From DASUBV01 sp963822485 (GTDB taxonomy: Bacteria; Actinomycetota; Actinomycetes; Streptosporangiales; Streptosporangiaceae): a stretch of 64,000 nucleotides of DNA. Positions 16,462-26,100 of the stretch are shown here, piece after piece. A program made the translations under genes and the position numbers. The stretch spans positions 1,178,001 through 1,242,000 of the forward strand of contig CAWGHW010000037.1 of NCBI GenBank assembly GCA_963822485.1, in the 5' to 3' direction. The notes beneath the pieces were generated by a model. The model was not told the DNA's origin, did no database searches, and worked only from the letters and a program-made list of their open reading frames with translations. Positions within the stretch are counted from its first letter, which is position 1. Every line of letters starts with the position of its first letter.

Positions 16462-17527
16462 GCCGGGCGTTGAGGTGCAGGTAATGGCCGTACCGGCGGG
16501 CGGCCTGGTCGAGGGCGTGGATCTGCGGGGGTGTCAGGGCCCGGTAGGGCCGCAGGTCGAACTGCACGTGGTCGCGGGCGATGGTGCGCCGCATCGCGGC
16601 CAGGAGCTGCGCGTCGACCAGGGCCATCCCGGTCGCGGTCTCCCGGGTGCGGGGCACGTCGCCGGCGGTGTCGAGCAGCCAGCGGGAGTCCTGGTAGCCG
16701 CGGTATGTCTCGTCGAGGATCTGGAGCAGGTGGCCGGCGGGCTCTTGCGGTCCGGCGGGGGCCTGGCCGCGGGCGTGCCAGAAGGTGCGCCCGTCGTGCT
16801 GGAACGAGTCGAGCTGGTCCCGTGCTTGCTGCAGGCCGGCGCGCACGTCGGTGAGGGTGAGCGTCGCCCAGTAGGCCAGGTCCCGCTCGGTCGCCGGGCC
16901 GTGCCCGGTGAAGTAGCGCAGGGCGAGCTCGGTCAGGGCTTCGGCCCGGCCGAGCCGGCGTGGCGCCGGCACGCGCTGGTCCATGAGCGCGTAGGTGTGC
17001 TCGCCGCCGGCGACCGGGCCGCTGCAGATCAGCCCCTCCAGCTCGGCGTGGGCCAGCAGCGTCATCAGCATCTGCCCGCTGCCCCCGGTACCGCGCTGCG
17101 CCAGCTCGCCGGCCAGCTGGGCGCGGCTGAGCTGCCCCCGCCGCGCCAGCGCCTCCGTGACGGCGGTGACCGCCTGGCCGATCGACGGCTCGTCGAGACC
17201 ATGGGTATCGCGCAGCGCCCGGCCGGTGAGCCGCCGCACGCGGGGCCCGGTCAGCTCAAGCAGCCAGCCGATGTCCTCGGCCCGCACGAAATGCCAGGTG
17301 GGCCGCAGCACGTGCGTGCGCACGACGGCGCCTTGGTCCAGCAGGGCCGCCAGATCGGCCTGGTCCGGGTTCTGCGTGCGCGAGGCGACGGCCCACCCCG
17401 CCTGAGCAGGGTTCTCCGCCTGGACGGCCAGCAGCGAGCCGACAGCCTCACTCGCCGACACCGCGTACGGTCCGACCAGGTGCTGCGTGCGCAACCGCCA
17501 GCGAGCAATGTCGAGATCTTGCACCAT
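16448..17527 (-). CDS. Winged-helix DNA-binding protein (HTH_42, YcaQ/AlkX-type)
   Basis: The protein has 359 residues. The N-terminus (RWRLRTQHLVGP ... LLAVQAENPAQAGWAVASRT) and RTHVLRPTWHFV are typical of the HTH_42 family that includes DNA-crosslink glycosylase-related proteins. Three winged-helix blocks are plausible (residues ~85-160, 195-245 and later). The upstream SRPBCC gene ends 13 bp before the start on the same strand. Glycosylase activity is not claimed; the family's QxQ motif is replaced by QAEN. Confidence 0.85.
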   Translation of the reverse strand: MVQDLDIARWRLRTQHLVGPYAVSASEAVGSLLAVQAENPAQAGWAVASRTQNPDQADLAALLDQGAVVRTHVLRPTWHFVRAEDIGWLLELTGPRVRRLTGRALRDTHGLDEPSIGQAVTAVTEALARRGQLSRAQLAGELAQRGTGGSGQMLMTLLAHAELEGLICSGPVAGGEHTYALMDQRVPAPRRLGRAEALTELALRYFTGHGPATERDLAYWATLTLTDVRAGLQQARDQLDSFQHDGRTFWHARGQAPAGPQEPAGHLLQILDETYRGYQDSRWLLDTAGDVPRTRETATGMALVDAQLLAAMRRTIARDHVQFDLRPYRALTPPQIHALDQAARRYGHYLHLNARLTLP

Positions 17528-17540
17528 GCCTCCGCCCTGC

Positions 17541-18011
17541 TTAGCCGGGTGGACTGGCCGCTTCAGCGGCTACCTTGATCCCTTCCAGGGTGGCGCGCAT
17601 GCCGTCCAGATTGGCGCGCCGCCGGGCCCGCCCGGCCAGCAGCCAGTACAGCCGGGTGACCAGCATGTCCGGCAGCTCAAACGACTCGGTGACATCGGTG
17701 CCATCCGGGCCCGGGCGCAGCTCGTAGCGCCAGCTGTTCAGCGTCGCGCCGCGCGGCCCGGCCACGTTGAAGGCGAATTCGCGTCCGGGGTCGCTGGCGG
17801 TCACCGTGCAGGTAGTCCAGTAGACCGGTCCCCGGCCGTTGCGCCGGACATGGCCGCGGAAGCGCGCCCCGGCAGCCGGCCCGGCCGCGCCATCGAGCCA
17901 CTCCGCCTCGAACGTCTCCGGGCTGAACTCCCCGATGCGCGTGATGTCGGCCACCACGTCCCAGACCCGACCGGCGGGTGCGGCCATGCGGACGGTCACT
18001 GAGCCTCGCAC
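17541..18011 (-). CDS. SRPBCC/polyketide-cyclase-fold protein
   Basis: The protein has 156 residues with the fold's usual start (MRGSVTVRMAAPAGRVWDVVADITRIGEFSP), a central GARFRGHVRRNGRGPVYWTTCTV and a C-terminal long helix ending in MRATLEGIKVAAE. It probably binds a small hydrophobic ligand. It is transcribed first in a two-gene unit with the winged-helix gene. Confidence 0.85.
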   Translation of the reverse strand: MRGSVTVRMAAPAGRVWDVVADITRIGEFSPETFEAEWLDGAAGPAAGARFRGHVRRNGRGPVYWTTCTVTASDPGREFAFNVAGPRGATLNSWRYELRPGPDGTDVTESFELPDMLVTRLYWLLAGRARRRANLDGMRATLEGIKVAAEAASPPG

Positions 18012-18055
18012 ACGACGAGGATAGGCCCATCCAGCCAGACGGCCCGCGCCCGGCC

Positions 18056-18337
18056 TTAGCCGGGCCGAACGGCAGCGATCACCTGGCGCGGTGCCGGATT
18101 GACCATGGCCCGGCCGTCGATCACCACGGTCGGGACCGTCTCGTTACCGTCGGCCACGGAGCGAACGAAAGCAGCCGCATCGGGATCCCGCCAGATGTTG
18201 ACCTGCCGGACGGAAAGACGATGCCACCACAGGACAAAACGCAACCGCCTGCAGAACACGCAGCCCGGCCGCCAGTACAGGGTGATCCTGGCCGCGGTGC
18301 CGGTCTCCTCGCTGGCTGGGCTCACCGGGCTATTCAA
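18056..18337 (-). CDS. Mycoredoxin-like glutaredoxin
   Basis: This 93-residue thioredoxin-fold protein has the active site GCVFC (Cys26 and Cys29), the cis-Pro loop ETVPTVVIDGRAMVNP and an N-terminal YWRPG strand. The NIWRDPDAAAFVRSVADGNETVPTV pattern is that of actinobacterial glutaredoxins that reduce mycothiol mixed disulfides. Val at the second active-site position is less usual than Pro or Gly. It stands alone. Confidence 0.88.
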   Translation of the reverse strand: MNSPVSPASEETGTAARITLYWRPGCVFCRRLRFVLWWHRLSVRQVNIWRDPDAAAFVRSVADGNETVPTVVIDGRAMVNPAPRQVIAAVRPG

Positions 18338-18490
18338 TCACTGGTGATACCACCCCGGCCGAGGCTGGTTTTAGGGGTCGCCGGCTATCGGCATGTCGCA
18401 ACTGCGCGCCGCCTGGCCGCCGCCAGCCATGGCCACGTGGCGGCAGGACGCTGAGCCGCACGCGATATCACGCGGCTGTAGCGTGGTGGC

Positions 18491-18946
18491 GTGGTGATTT
18501 ACCGCGTCGCGGCTAGCGCCGGGCTGCTCGCTGCGGCCGGGCTGCACGCCGCCTGGGGAGCGGGCTCGGCCTGGCCGTTCCGGGACCGGGCCGCACTCGC
18601 CGACGCCGTGATCGGGGCGGCCGAGGTGCCGGGGCCCGCCGCGTGCCTCGCGGTGAGCGGCGCCCTGGGCGTCGCGGGCGCCCTGACCGCGGGCTGGCCT
18701 GCCCGGTACCCGGCCGTACGGCGGGCCGGGGTCAGCGTGGTGGCCGCCGTCCTCGCGAGCCGGGGCAGCCTGGGCCTGGCGGGTCAGACCCGGCTGGTGT
18801 CGCCCGGCTCGGTATCGGCCCGGTTCACGCGGCTCGACCGCCGGGTGTACTCCCCGTTGTGCCTGACCCTGGCCGGCCTGGCAGCACTATCCGCCCGGCC
18901 GGCCAACCGCGCCAGTGCGGGAACTCACCTGCCTCGCCGCCGGTAG
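18491..18946 (+). CDS. DUF3995 membrane protein
   Basis: The 151-residue protein has four predicted membrane helices (residues ~5-25, 55-75, 82-102 and 120-138). The pattern GLHAAWGAGSAWPFRDRAALADAV and the closing RVYSPLCLTLAGLAALSA are the DUF3995 hallmark. Function is unknown. The start is GTG. Its 3' end overlaps the convergent reductase gene by 22 bp. Confidence 0.85.
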   Translation: MVIYRVAASAGLLAAAGLHAAWGAGSAWPFRDRAALADAVIGAAEVPGPAACLAVSGALGVAGALTAGWPARYPAVRRAGVSVVAAVLASRGSLGLAGQTRLVSPGSVSARFTRLDRRVYSPLCLTLAGLAALSARPANRASAGTHLPRRR

Positions 18947-19473
18947 ATGTGCACGACGACGCCGCATTCGAAGCCTCTGGCCTCGATGAGCTCCAGCGGC
19001 AGCGCGGCTGGCAGCTGGGCGAACAGCGACTGTCCGCGGCCGAGGGCCACCGGCTGGATGACCAGGCAGTACTCATCAATCAGTCCCTGCGCGGCCAGGG
19101 CCGCGGCGAAGCTGACGCCGCCGTGGACCATGACATCCGGTCCTGGCTCCTCCTTGAGCGCGGCGATCTCCGCGGCCAGGTCGCCGCGGGCGATCCGGGT
19201 GCTAGCCCAGGAAGCCTCGCTGAGCGTCCTGGAGAAGACGACCTTGGGAATGTCGTTCATCGGCGCCGCGTACGGATGCGTGGAGGTCGGCCAGTAGGCC
19301 GCCATCTCCTCGTACGTCGCGCGGCCCATGAGGTGGGCTCCCGCCCGGGCCACCCGGTCTAGCTTCCAGCTGATGAGTTCGTCGTCTTCGGGGACGCTCG
19401 TGCCAGGGTGTTCCCTGTCGCTGGCCACGTATCCGTCGAGTGACATGCCCATTTGCAGCGCTACTTGTCGCAT
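18925..19473 (-). CDS. Dihydrofolate-reductase-fold (RibD C-terminal) protein
   Basis: The protein has 182 residues: MSLDGYVASDREH, LMGRATYEEMAAYWP, PKVVFSRTL, DVMVHGGVSFAAALAAQGLIDEY and the closing VHIYRRR are the standard blocks of the actinobacterial DHFR-like family, which uses NADPH. The true substrate is usually unknown. A second family member lies at 20051-20671 on the other strand, with the YceI stub between them. Confidence 0.88.
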   Translation of the reverse strand: MRQVALQMGMSLDGYVASDREHPGTSVPEDDELISWKLDRVARAGAHLMGRATYEEMAAYWPTSTHPYAAPMNDIPKVVFSRTLSEASWASTRIARGDLAAEIAALKEEPGPDVMVHGGVSFAAALAAQGLIDEYCLVIQPVALGRGQSLFAQLPAALPLELIEARGFECGVVVHIYRRRGR

Positions 19474-19569
19474 GTGAGTCTCCAGTTAAGTTTCGGGGAC
19501 AGTCCGGCTAGCGGCGGACTCGGTAGCGCAGGCCGAGGGCGAGCGCCTGCTGCCGGCATCGCCCGCAGC

Positions 19570-19664
19570 GGTCGCTGGGTCGATGGTCCACGTCCCGCCA
19601 GCCAGTCGTCCGGCACAGCCACGCCCGCGACGGCGCCGGGGCTGGTGGTGGCGATGGTGGTCAT
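19570..19664 (-). pseudogene. YceI-family 5' stub
   Basis: ATG 19664 has GAAGGAAAA upstream and encodes TTIATTSPGAVAGVAVPDDWLAG. The next frame supplies GTWTIDPA, which together make the typical YceI N-terminus (LAGTWTIDPAHS). After this the similarity stops. Only about 32 codons remain, with a frameshift, so the isoprenoid-binding barrel is gone. Confidence 0.55.
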
Positions 19665-19822
19665 GAGAGATTTTCCTTCGCTGGTGGCTGGCCATGGCCT
19701 GGCCAGGGACCGCTCATCGGATAGACGGCCAGCGCACGGAGAACTCACCGGCGGGGCGCCAGCCACCCAGCCCCGGCAGGGGTGTCCGTCGGCGCGCGGC
19801 GAGCAGCGACGCGCGGGCGCAG

Positions 19823-19878
19823 CGACGTGGTTGTTGCGGTCATGTCGCTGCAGCGGCGTGATTGTTGCGACTACGTCG
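19823..19878 (+). repeat. Degenerate copy of a long palindromic element
   Basis: The sequence starts CGACGTGGTTGTTGCG and ends CTACGTCG, matching the layout of the perfect palindrome at 53701-53756 in the same order. The right half has diverged, so the hairpin is imperfect. It is in the gene-poor interval 19665-20050, where I see no other feature except a ribosome site for the next gene. Confidence 0.6.
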
Positions 19879-20050
19879 TTCGGCGGCGATGACACTTGTC
19901 ATCGGCCGGCTACGCGCGAACGCCGGCGCCGAATGATGACATCGGCATCTGGCATCGCCGCTCGGTGGCAGCGAGGCTTGCCCTCATGCTGACGCCTGAC
20001 AGGAAGCTCACCGCGAAGGCGACGGAGATCGCTGCGAGAAGGAGAGCGCA

Positions 20051-20671
20051 TTGACCGAGCGTTTGGGCAGGGTGATCTGCGACATCACGGTCTCGGCCGA
20101 CGGGTACTCAGCCGGGCTCAACCAGACCGAGGAACGGCCGTTCGGCGACGACGGCAGCGACGGCTCGGGCGGCCAGCTGCACGCCTGGATGTTCGACACT
20201 CCCGACGAGAACCGGGCCGAGATCGACCGGCTGACCGCCGCCCGGGCATTCATCATGGGCCGCAACATGTTCGGCCCGGTGCGCGGCGAGTGGGACCGGC
20301 AGTGGAACGGCTGGTGGGGCGGCGATCCGCCATTCCACGCCCCGGTCTTCGTGCTCACCCACCACGCGCGCGACCCGCAGCCGATGGACGGCGGCACCAC
20401 GTACTACTTCGTCACCGACGGCATCGAGTCGGCACTGGCACAGGCACGCGCGGCGGCTGGCGACGGCGACGTCTCGGTCCCTGGCGGCGCGACCACCATC
20501 AACCAGTTCCTCGCCGCCGGCCTGATCGACGAGCTGCGGCTGCACATCGTGCCGCTCACGCTCGGCGCCGGCACCCGGCTGTTCGAGGACGTGCCACCGC
20601 TGAAACTCGAGCAGGTGGCGTCGCGGGCAGCGAGCTCGGTTACGCACGTGACCTATCGCGTGCTGTCCTGA
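20051..20671 (+). CDS. Dihydrofolate-reductase-fold (RibD C-terminal) protein
   Basis: The protein has 206 residues: CDITVSADGYSAGLNQ, AFIMGRNMFGPVRGEW, FVLTHHARDPQPM, VSVPGGATTINQFLAAGLIDELRLHIVPLTLGAGTRLFE. This is the longer actinobacterial type of the family, with the NADPH-binding Gly-rich loop VPGGATT. The start is TTG with GAGAAGGAGAG upstream. It is only distantly similar to 18925-19473. It ends at a hairpin shared with the convergent peptidase. Confidence 0.88.
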   Translation: MTERLGRVICDITVSADGYSAGLNQTEERPFGDDGSDGSGGQLHAWMFDTPDENRAEIDRLTAARAFIMGRNMFGPVRGEWDRQWNGWWGGDPPFHAPVFVLTHHARDPQPMDGGTTYYFVTDGIESALAQARAAAGDGDVSVPGGATTINQFLAAGLIDELRLHIVPLTLGAGTRLFEDVPPLKLEQVASRAASSVTHVTYRVLS

Positions 20672-20706
20672 CCAGCAGGCACCCGCGGGGCCCGCGACCG
20701 CATCGA

Positions 20707-20744
20707 CCCGCCGGGGACGCGCCGTGCAGCGCGACCCCGGCGGG
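20707..20744 (+). terminator. Hairpin between convergent genes
   Basis: The 15-base arms 20707-20721 and 20730-20744 pair with one mismatch and an 8-nt loop. It lies between the reductase stop and the S53 peptidase stop and probably works in both directions. Confidence 0.65.
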
Positions 20745-20764
20745 GCGTCAGTGGTGGTGGCGGG

Positions 20765-22567
20765 CTAGTGGAATCGGCCGTTGTTAATGGTGATGGTAAT
20801 GGTCTGGGTCAGCACGCGGCCGGTGATCGTCACCGTGTAGCTGCCCGGGGCCATTCCGGTGGTGTCGATGGTCGTCGTGACGTTGCCGTTGCCGTCCGGG
20901 CCGGTCACGGCCAGCGGCTGCGCCGCTGAGTCGTGGCGGGGGCCGGTGATCGTGGCCGTCACGTTGTCCCAGGTCTGTCCCGGAACGGTCGAGGTCGGGT
21001 CGGCGAACGGCGGGCCGGTCACCCCGAACTGGCCGGGCAGCGGCGGGAACACGCCGAAGCCGTCCTCGATCGCCGTGCCGTTCGGGGACCGGCCGGGGAT
21101 GAAGCCGGTCCCGGTGACGGTGACGCTCTGGCCGCTGGTCACCCGGTGGGCGGAGGCGCTGATGCCGGCCTCCAGGCGGTCCAGCTGGAGTCGGGCCAGC
21201 ACGCTGGGCTGGAACGGTCCGTGCTGGCGGTCGATCTGGCCGACCAGGGCGGGCACGAAGGCGGGCGCGAAGATGGTGCCCCAGCCCGACGCGATGTCAT
21301 AGCCGGTCGCGGTGGAGAAGCCGGTGACGCCGTAGGCGCTGTTGGTGTAGCCGGCCGGGACATCGACGATGCCCGCCGCGGCGCCGCGCGGTCCGATCGC
21401 GGCCAGGGCCGGGTTCACCGTGCCCAGGTCGGCTCCGCGCAGCTGGGTCGCCAGCGCGAGGATGCCCGCGAACGTGGGCGACGCCTGGGAGGTGCCGTCA
21501 CTGGCGTCCATGGCGATGTCGGGGTAGGCCCGGCCGGTGACGCCGCTGAGCGCCGGGTTGTCGCGCTGCCACCACGGCTTGGGGTAGACGGTGGAGACGC
21601 CCGCGCCCTCCGCGTCGGAGTTGGCGTTCCTGGCGATCCACAGCGCGTCGGGGGCGGTGCGCCCGGCCGTGGTGGCCAGGCCAGCGTTCGGGATGGTGCC
21701 GCCGACCGCGGTGATCCAGGGACTGTCGACCGGGTGGCCGGCGGTGACGCCGATCGCCGGGGTGCACTGGCCGGTGTCGCCCAGGACCGGCGGGTCGGTC
21801 GGGCCGCAGTCGCCGGATGCGAACGTCACCGGGATGTTGTGCGCGGCGGCGTCGAGGAAGGCGGGATCCAGCGAGCGGATGGCCGCCTGCTGGCTGCCGG
21901 TCGGGTTGGTCGGGTCGTTGATGAAGTCGTTCTCACCATCGCCCAGGCTCACCGAGATGACGTCGGCCAGGTGCTGGTCGGCGATCATCTTGATGGCCTG
22001 CGCCACCTCGGGCCAGCCCTGCATGCCGATGGTTTCCGGAACCGGCGGGTGGACGAACAGGATGTTCGCGAATGGCGCCATCGAGTGGATCGCCTCGGCG
22101 TCGAGCTGATCCTCGCCCGGGCTGCACTCGATCTGGCACACCGCGGACGGGTCGGCCGGCGCGGGGAGGGCCATGTCGGTGATGTTCGCGGGCGGCAGGT
22201 CCATCGCGGTGTCGTAGGTCGCCATGGACGCCGCGAGGTTCGGGTCGGGGTTGGTGACCACGTAGGCCACGGTCACGCCGGCGCCGTCGATGGCCCGCTT
22301 CCACAGGTCGTTGACGCCGTAGTCGATGATGTCCTCCGACGCGGTCGGGTCGGGGAAGCGCAGCCGGAGCGACGTCCCGGCGGCGATCTTCGCCTCGATC
22401 GCGTTGAATGTCGCCGTCGTCGCCGCGATGCGCTGGTCTGGGGGCGGCACGCCGCCGGGGTTATGGCCGGCCGGCGCCGTGGCGCTGGCCATCGCCGGGC
22501 TGGCCAGCACGGGGCTGGCCAGCAGCAGGCTGGCGACGCCAGCCAGGAGTAGGGATCTAGCGACCAT
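20765..22567 (-). CDS. Secreted S53 (sedolisin) serine-carboxyl peptidase
   Basis: The product has 600 residues from ATG 22567, which has GGAGG upstream and begins a good signal peptide (VARSLLLAGVASLLLASPVLASPAMA). The S53 catalytic set is visible: the Glu/Asp dyad in GEDQLDAE (E-x3-D), the oxyanion Asp in FASGDCG and the nucleophile Ser in DGTSQASPTFAG. The C-terminal ~170 residues are an Ig/IPT-like module (SGQSVTVTGTGFIPGRSPNG ... GSYTVTITGRV). It is probably an acid-active extracellular protease. No separate propeptide domain is obvious. Confidence 0.88.
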   Translation of the reverse strand: MVARSLLLAGVASLLLASPVLASPAMASATAPAGHNPGGVPPPDQRIAATTATFNAIEAKIAAGTSLRLRFPDPTASEDIIDYGVNDLWKRAIDGAGVTVAYVVTNPDPNLAASMATYDTAMDLPPANITDMALPAPADPSAVCQIECSPGEDQLDAEAIHSMAPFANILFVHPPVPETIGMQGWPEVAQAIKMIADQHLADVISVSLGDGENDFINDPTNPTGSQQAAIRSLDPAFLDAAAHNIPVTFASGDCGPTDPPVLGDTGQCTPAIGVTAGHPVDSPWITAVGGTIPNAGLATTAGRTAPDALWIARNANSDAEGAGVSTVYPKPWWQRDNPALSGVTGRAYPDIAMDASDGTSQASPTFAGILALATQLRGADLGTVNPALAAIGPRGAAAGIVDVPAGYTNSAYGVTGFSTATGYDIASGWGTIFAPAFVPALVGQIDRQHGPFQPSVLARLQLDRLEAGISASAHRVTSGQSVTVTGTGFIPGRSPNGTAIEDGFGVFPPLPGQFGVTGPPFADPTSTVPGQTWDNVTATITGPRHDSAAQPLAVTGPDGNGNVTTTIDTTGMAPGSYTVTITGRVLTQTITITINNGRFH

Positions 22568-23153
22568 GTGTGACGGCCTCCATGCGAAGAACGGCCAGCC
22601 TCGCCACTGATCTAGCAGCCACCAGAACGCTAGATCAGGGCACGTTGCCCGACAAGTCCCCAATATCAGCGCACTGGCGGTGCTCGTGAGGAACTCGAGT
22701 CTTCCTGAGCCCTGGCCGGAAACTGGTTGAACGGCGGCCGAGGACTGCTCAGATACCTGCTGACTCCTCGGGCTCGGTCAGGTGTCCCCGGCCGCCGCTG
22801 AGGCCAGCCGCGAGATCTTCGAGCGATCCGGGGCCTGGCCGCACTCAGGCCAGTGAGCGCCGTCGATCGCTGGGTGGTGAGTCCCGTCGATCGACGGGGC
22901 TGGTGAGTCCCGTCGATCGCCGGCTGGCGCGGCGCCAGCAACGGTTGACCGCTTTTCTGTGCAGTTGTAACTTATGGAAAAGCATTTCCCTCACGTCGTG
23001 CCGCGCAGGCAGCACCACCCGACTGACGGCCCAGCACAGGGCGCGAACCGCTCCCGCGTGACGTTACGGCCGTCCCCGGTCCGCGGCGCGGACTCCAGCA
23101 GGATGCCAGCCTGAACGGATCTCACGGCTGAGTGCGATATCGGGAGGTTTGCG
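22568..23153. other. Long divergent intergenic region with short repeats and a 16-bp palindrome
   Basis: There is no convincing gene here. TGGTGAGTCCCGTCGATCG occurs at 22875-22893 and again at 22901-22919 (26-bp period), with a third partial CGTCGATCG just before. CCCGTCGATCGACGGG (22883-22898) is a perfect palindrome in the first copy. The region separates the divergent secreted peptidase and glycosidase genes, and GGGAGG near 23141 is the glycosidase ribosome site. Confidence 0.5.
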
Positions 23154-26100
23154 GTGAAGCAAGTCGCGGGAATTTTGTTAGCGCTAACATCCCTGTCCGC
23201 CGCCATGTTGACCGGCGCGGTCGCGGCGGCGCCCAGCGGCGCCGCGGCGGCGCGGCAGGCTGCCGCGGTCACCGCGGCGCCGAAGCGGCCTGCCGCGGTC
23301 ACCGCGGCGGCGCAGCAGCCAGGGAACAACCTGGTGGTGGATCTTGGCTCCCCCACCGGGCCGTTCCGCGGCGGCGCGGACGGAAGCCTGTACGGGATCA
23401 GCAGCCAGGACGTGCCGAGCAACAACCTGATCGAGGGCATGGGCCTGCAGGCCACCGACACCAAGGCGCAGGACGGCCAGCAGCATCCGGGCTCGGACGC
23501 GCTTGAGGTGGTCAAGCCGTTCGTGGCCAGCGGCGGGCGCGACGTGCTGATCTACATGACCGACGTCTACCGCAACTTCCCGTACGAGCGCACCACCTAT
23601 GCCCAGTACCAGGGGTACATGCGCACCGAGGTCGAGCAGGCGATGAAATCGCCCTATGCCCGCCACATCGTGCTGGTCCCGTACAACGAGCCGGACGGCA
23701 ACTGGTTCGCCGGCCTGCAGAGCGATCCCGCCACGCTCGCCGCGTTCGAGAACGAGTGGCTGGAGACCTACCGCTTCATCAAGGGCCTGTGGCCCCAGGC
23801 GCGCATCGCCGGACCCAACTTCTTCCAGTACCAGCCCGACGCGATGAGCGGGTTCCTGCAGTTCTGCCAGCAGAACAACTGCCTGCCCGACCTGGTGACC
23901 TGGCATGAGCTGAACGTTCCCGGCACCATCCGCACGGACGTGGCGGCCTACCGGGCCCTGGAGACCTCACTCGGGCTGCCGCACCTGCCGGTGAGCCTGG
24001 ACGAGTACGGCGCCCGCTATCAGCTCACCGACCCGGCGCAGATGGTGCAGTACCTGTCCGCGATGGAGGACTCGAAGGTCGACGGTGACCTGCCGTACTG
24101 GAACATCAACGGCACTCTCAGCGACTCCACCGCCCAGAACAACATCCCGAACGCGCAGTGGTGGCTGTATCACTGGTACGCCGGGCTGACCGGGAACACC
24201 GTCCAGGTGACCGCCCCGCAGGGCAATGCCAACTACACGCTGCAGGGCGTGGCCACCCTGGACCGGGCGCAGCGGCAGGCCCGGGTGATCTTCGGCGGCG
24301 GGGCCGCCGGGCAGGACAACCTGGTCGTCCAGCACATCGACCCGGCCATCTTCGGCCGGACGGCTCACGTCACGCTGCTGCGCGACAACTGGAGCGGGAT
24401 GACCGGCGCCGCTCCTCAGCCGGCCCGGGTCCTGGACACCGACGTCCCGGTCAGCGGCAACGGCTCCATCACCCTGCCGGTCGACAACCCGGGGCCGCCG
24501 GGCGACATCGCCGACTGCACCGCTACCGGTCCCCGGGTCGCCGGGAAGCTCGGCAACGCGCTCAGCCTGTGCGGCAACGGCGAGTACGTGAGCCTGCCGA
24601 ACGGGATCGTCAGCGGGACTGCACGACTTCACGATCTCGGCGTGGGTCAACCCGTCTCAGAACACCGCCTGGTCGCGGGTGTTCGACTTCGGCACCGGCA
24701 CCAACGACTACATGTTCCTCACGCTCAACGCGGGCGGCGGGCCGCTCCGGTTCGCGATCACCACCAGCGGCGGTGGTGGCGAGCAGCAGATCAACGGCAC
24801 CGGCACGCTCCCGCTGAACACCTGGTCACACGTGGCCGTGACGCTGTCGGGCAACACCGGGACCCTGTATGTCAACGGCCAGCCGGTCGGGACCAACACC
24901 AACATGACCCTGAACCCGTCCGACCTCGGCAGCACCAACCAGAACTGGATCGGCCGGTCCCAGTACCCCGGCGACCCCTACCTGGCCGCGACCGTGGACG
25001 ACTTCCAGGTCTACGACCGGGCGCTGAGCGCCGCGGAGATATCCGGCCTGGCCAGCGGGCAGCCGGGGGCGGGCGATGTCGCGTCGTACAAGTTCGACGA
25101 GAGCGGCGGCGCGACCGCCGTCGACTCCTCCGGCAACGGCCGCGACGCCACGATCATCTCGGACCCGGTGGCGCCGAGCACGATGACCGCCTACGAGGCG
25201 ATCATCTCGCCGGGCGGCACCGGCTCGGACAGCCCCGCCGACGCGACCTGGCAGCAGAGCTACGAGGCCCAGAACGCGACCCTCACCGGCACCGGCTGGA
25301 ACATCAATACCGAGGGCACGCCGGACAACCTCGGCGGATTCGCCACCTACGGGGACCATGACGTCGGCGGGCTGCGGACCGGCTCGTCCACCGTCATCAC
25401 CTTCCACGCCGACGTCCCGAAGACCGGCGACTACCGGCTGTCGGTGTTCGACGGCAGCTACTGCCACGCCGATGACGTCTCCGGTCCCACCAACGTCTTC
25501 CTGCGGGTCGACGGTGGCGCTGCGCAGCAGGTCTGGCTGCCGTGCGGCTACGCCTGGCCGGTCTGGAACATCGGCGCCGCGACCGTGCACCTGACCGCGG
25601 GAACGCACGACCTCAGCCTGTCCGACACCGGCGACAACGGGGCCGCGACCACCGGCGACGCGATCGTCAACAAGATCGACCTGCAGCTCATCGACCCGGC
25701 CGTGCAGGACCAGACCGTCTACGAGGCGGAGCAGGCCAGCCTGGACGGTGCCCGGGCCGATTACCGCAGCCAGGGCCAGTCCGGCGCGGGCGCGGCCGAC
25801 ATCGCCCGCGGACAGAGCGCGACCTTCTGGGTCTACTCCGCCGCCGACGGGTACTCGGACCTGAGCTTCCGGTACCGGAACCCGGGGGCCGCCCGCGTCG
25901 AGGTGAACGCGCTGCCGCTGGCCGGGCAGCTGGCCGGCCGCGGCGCACCGGGCTGGCTGAACCAGGCCGACCGCGTCTACCTGACCGCGGGCATCAACAA
26001 GGTGACGGTCACCGGGACCGGCGGTCAGCTCACGCTGGACAAGCTGACTGTCGCTCCGCTGGCCGGCCGCCCAGCCGCCCAGGCGGCCACCACCACCTAC

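Noticed and set aside
21000..22552. Plus-strand open frame of ~540 codons opposite the S53 peptidase
   Set aside because: Composition (Gly, Arg, Asp, Val-rich) and exact antisense position to a gene with full catalytic motifs mark it as a GC-driven shadow.
22666..22941. Minus-strand open frame of 91 codons upstream of the S53 gene
   Set aside because: Arg/Pro/Ser-rich, spans the short tandem repeats, no ribosome site and no recognisable domain.
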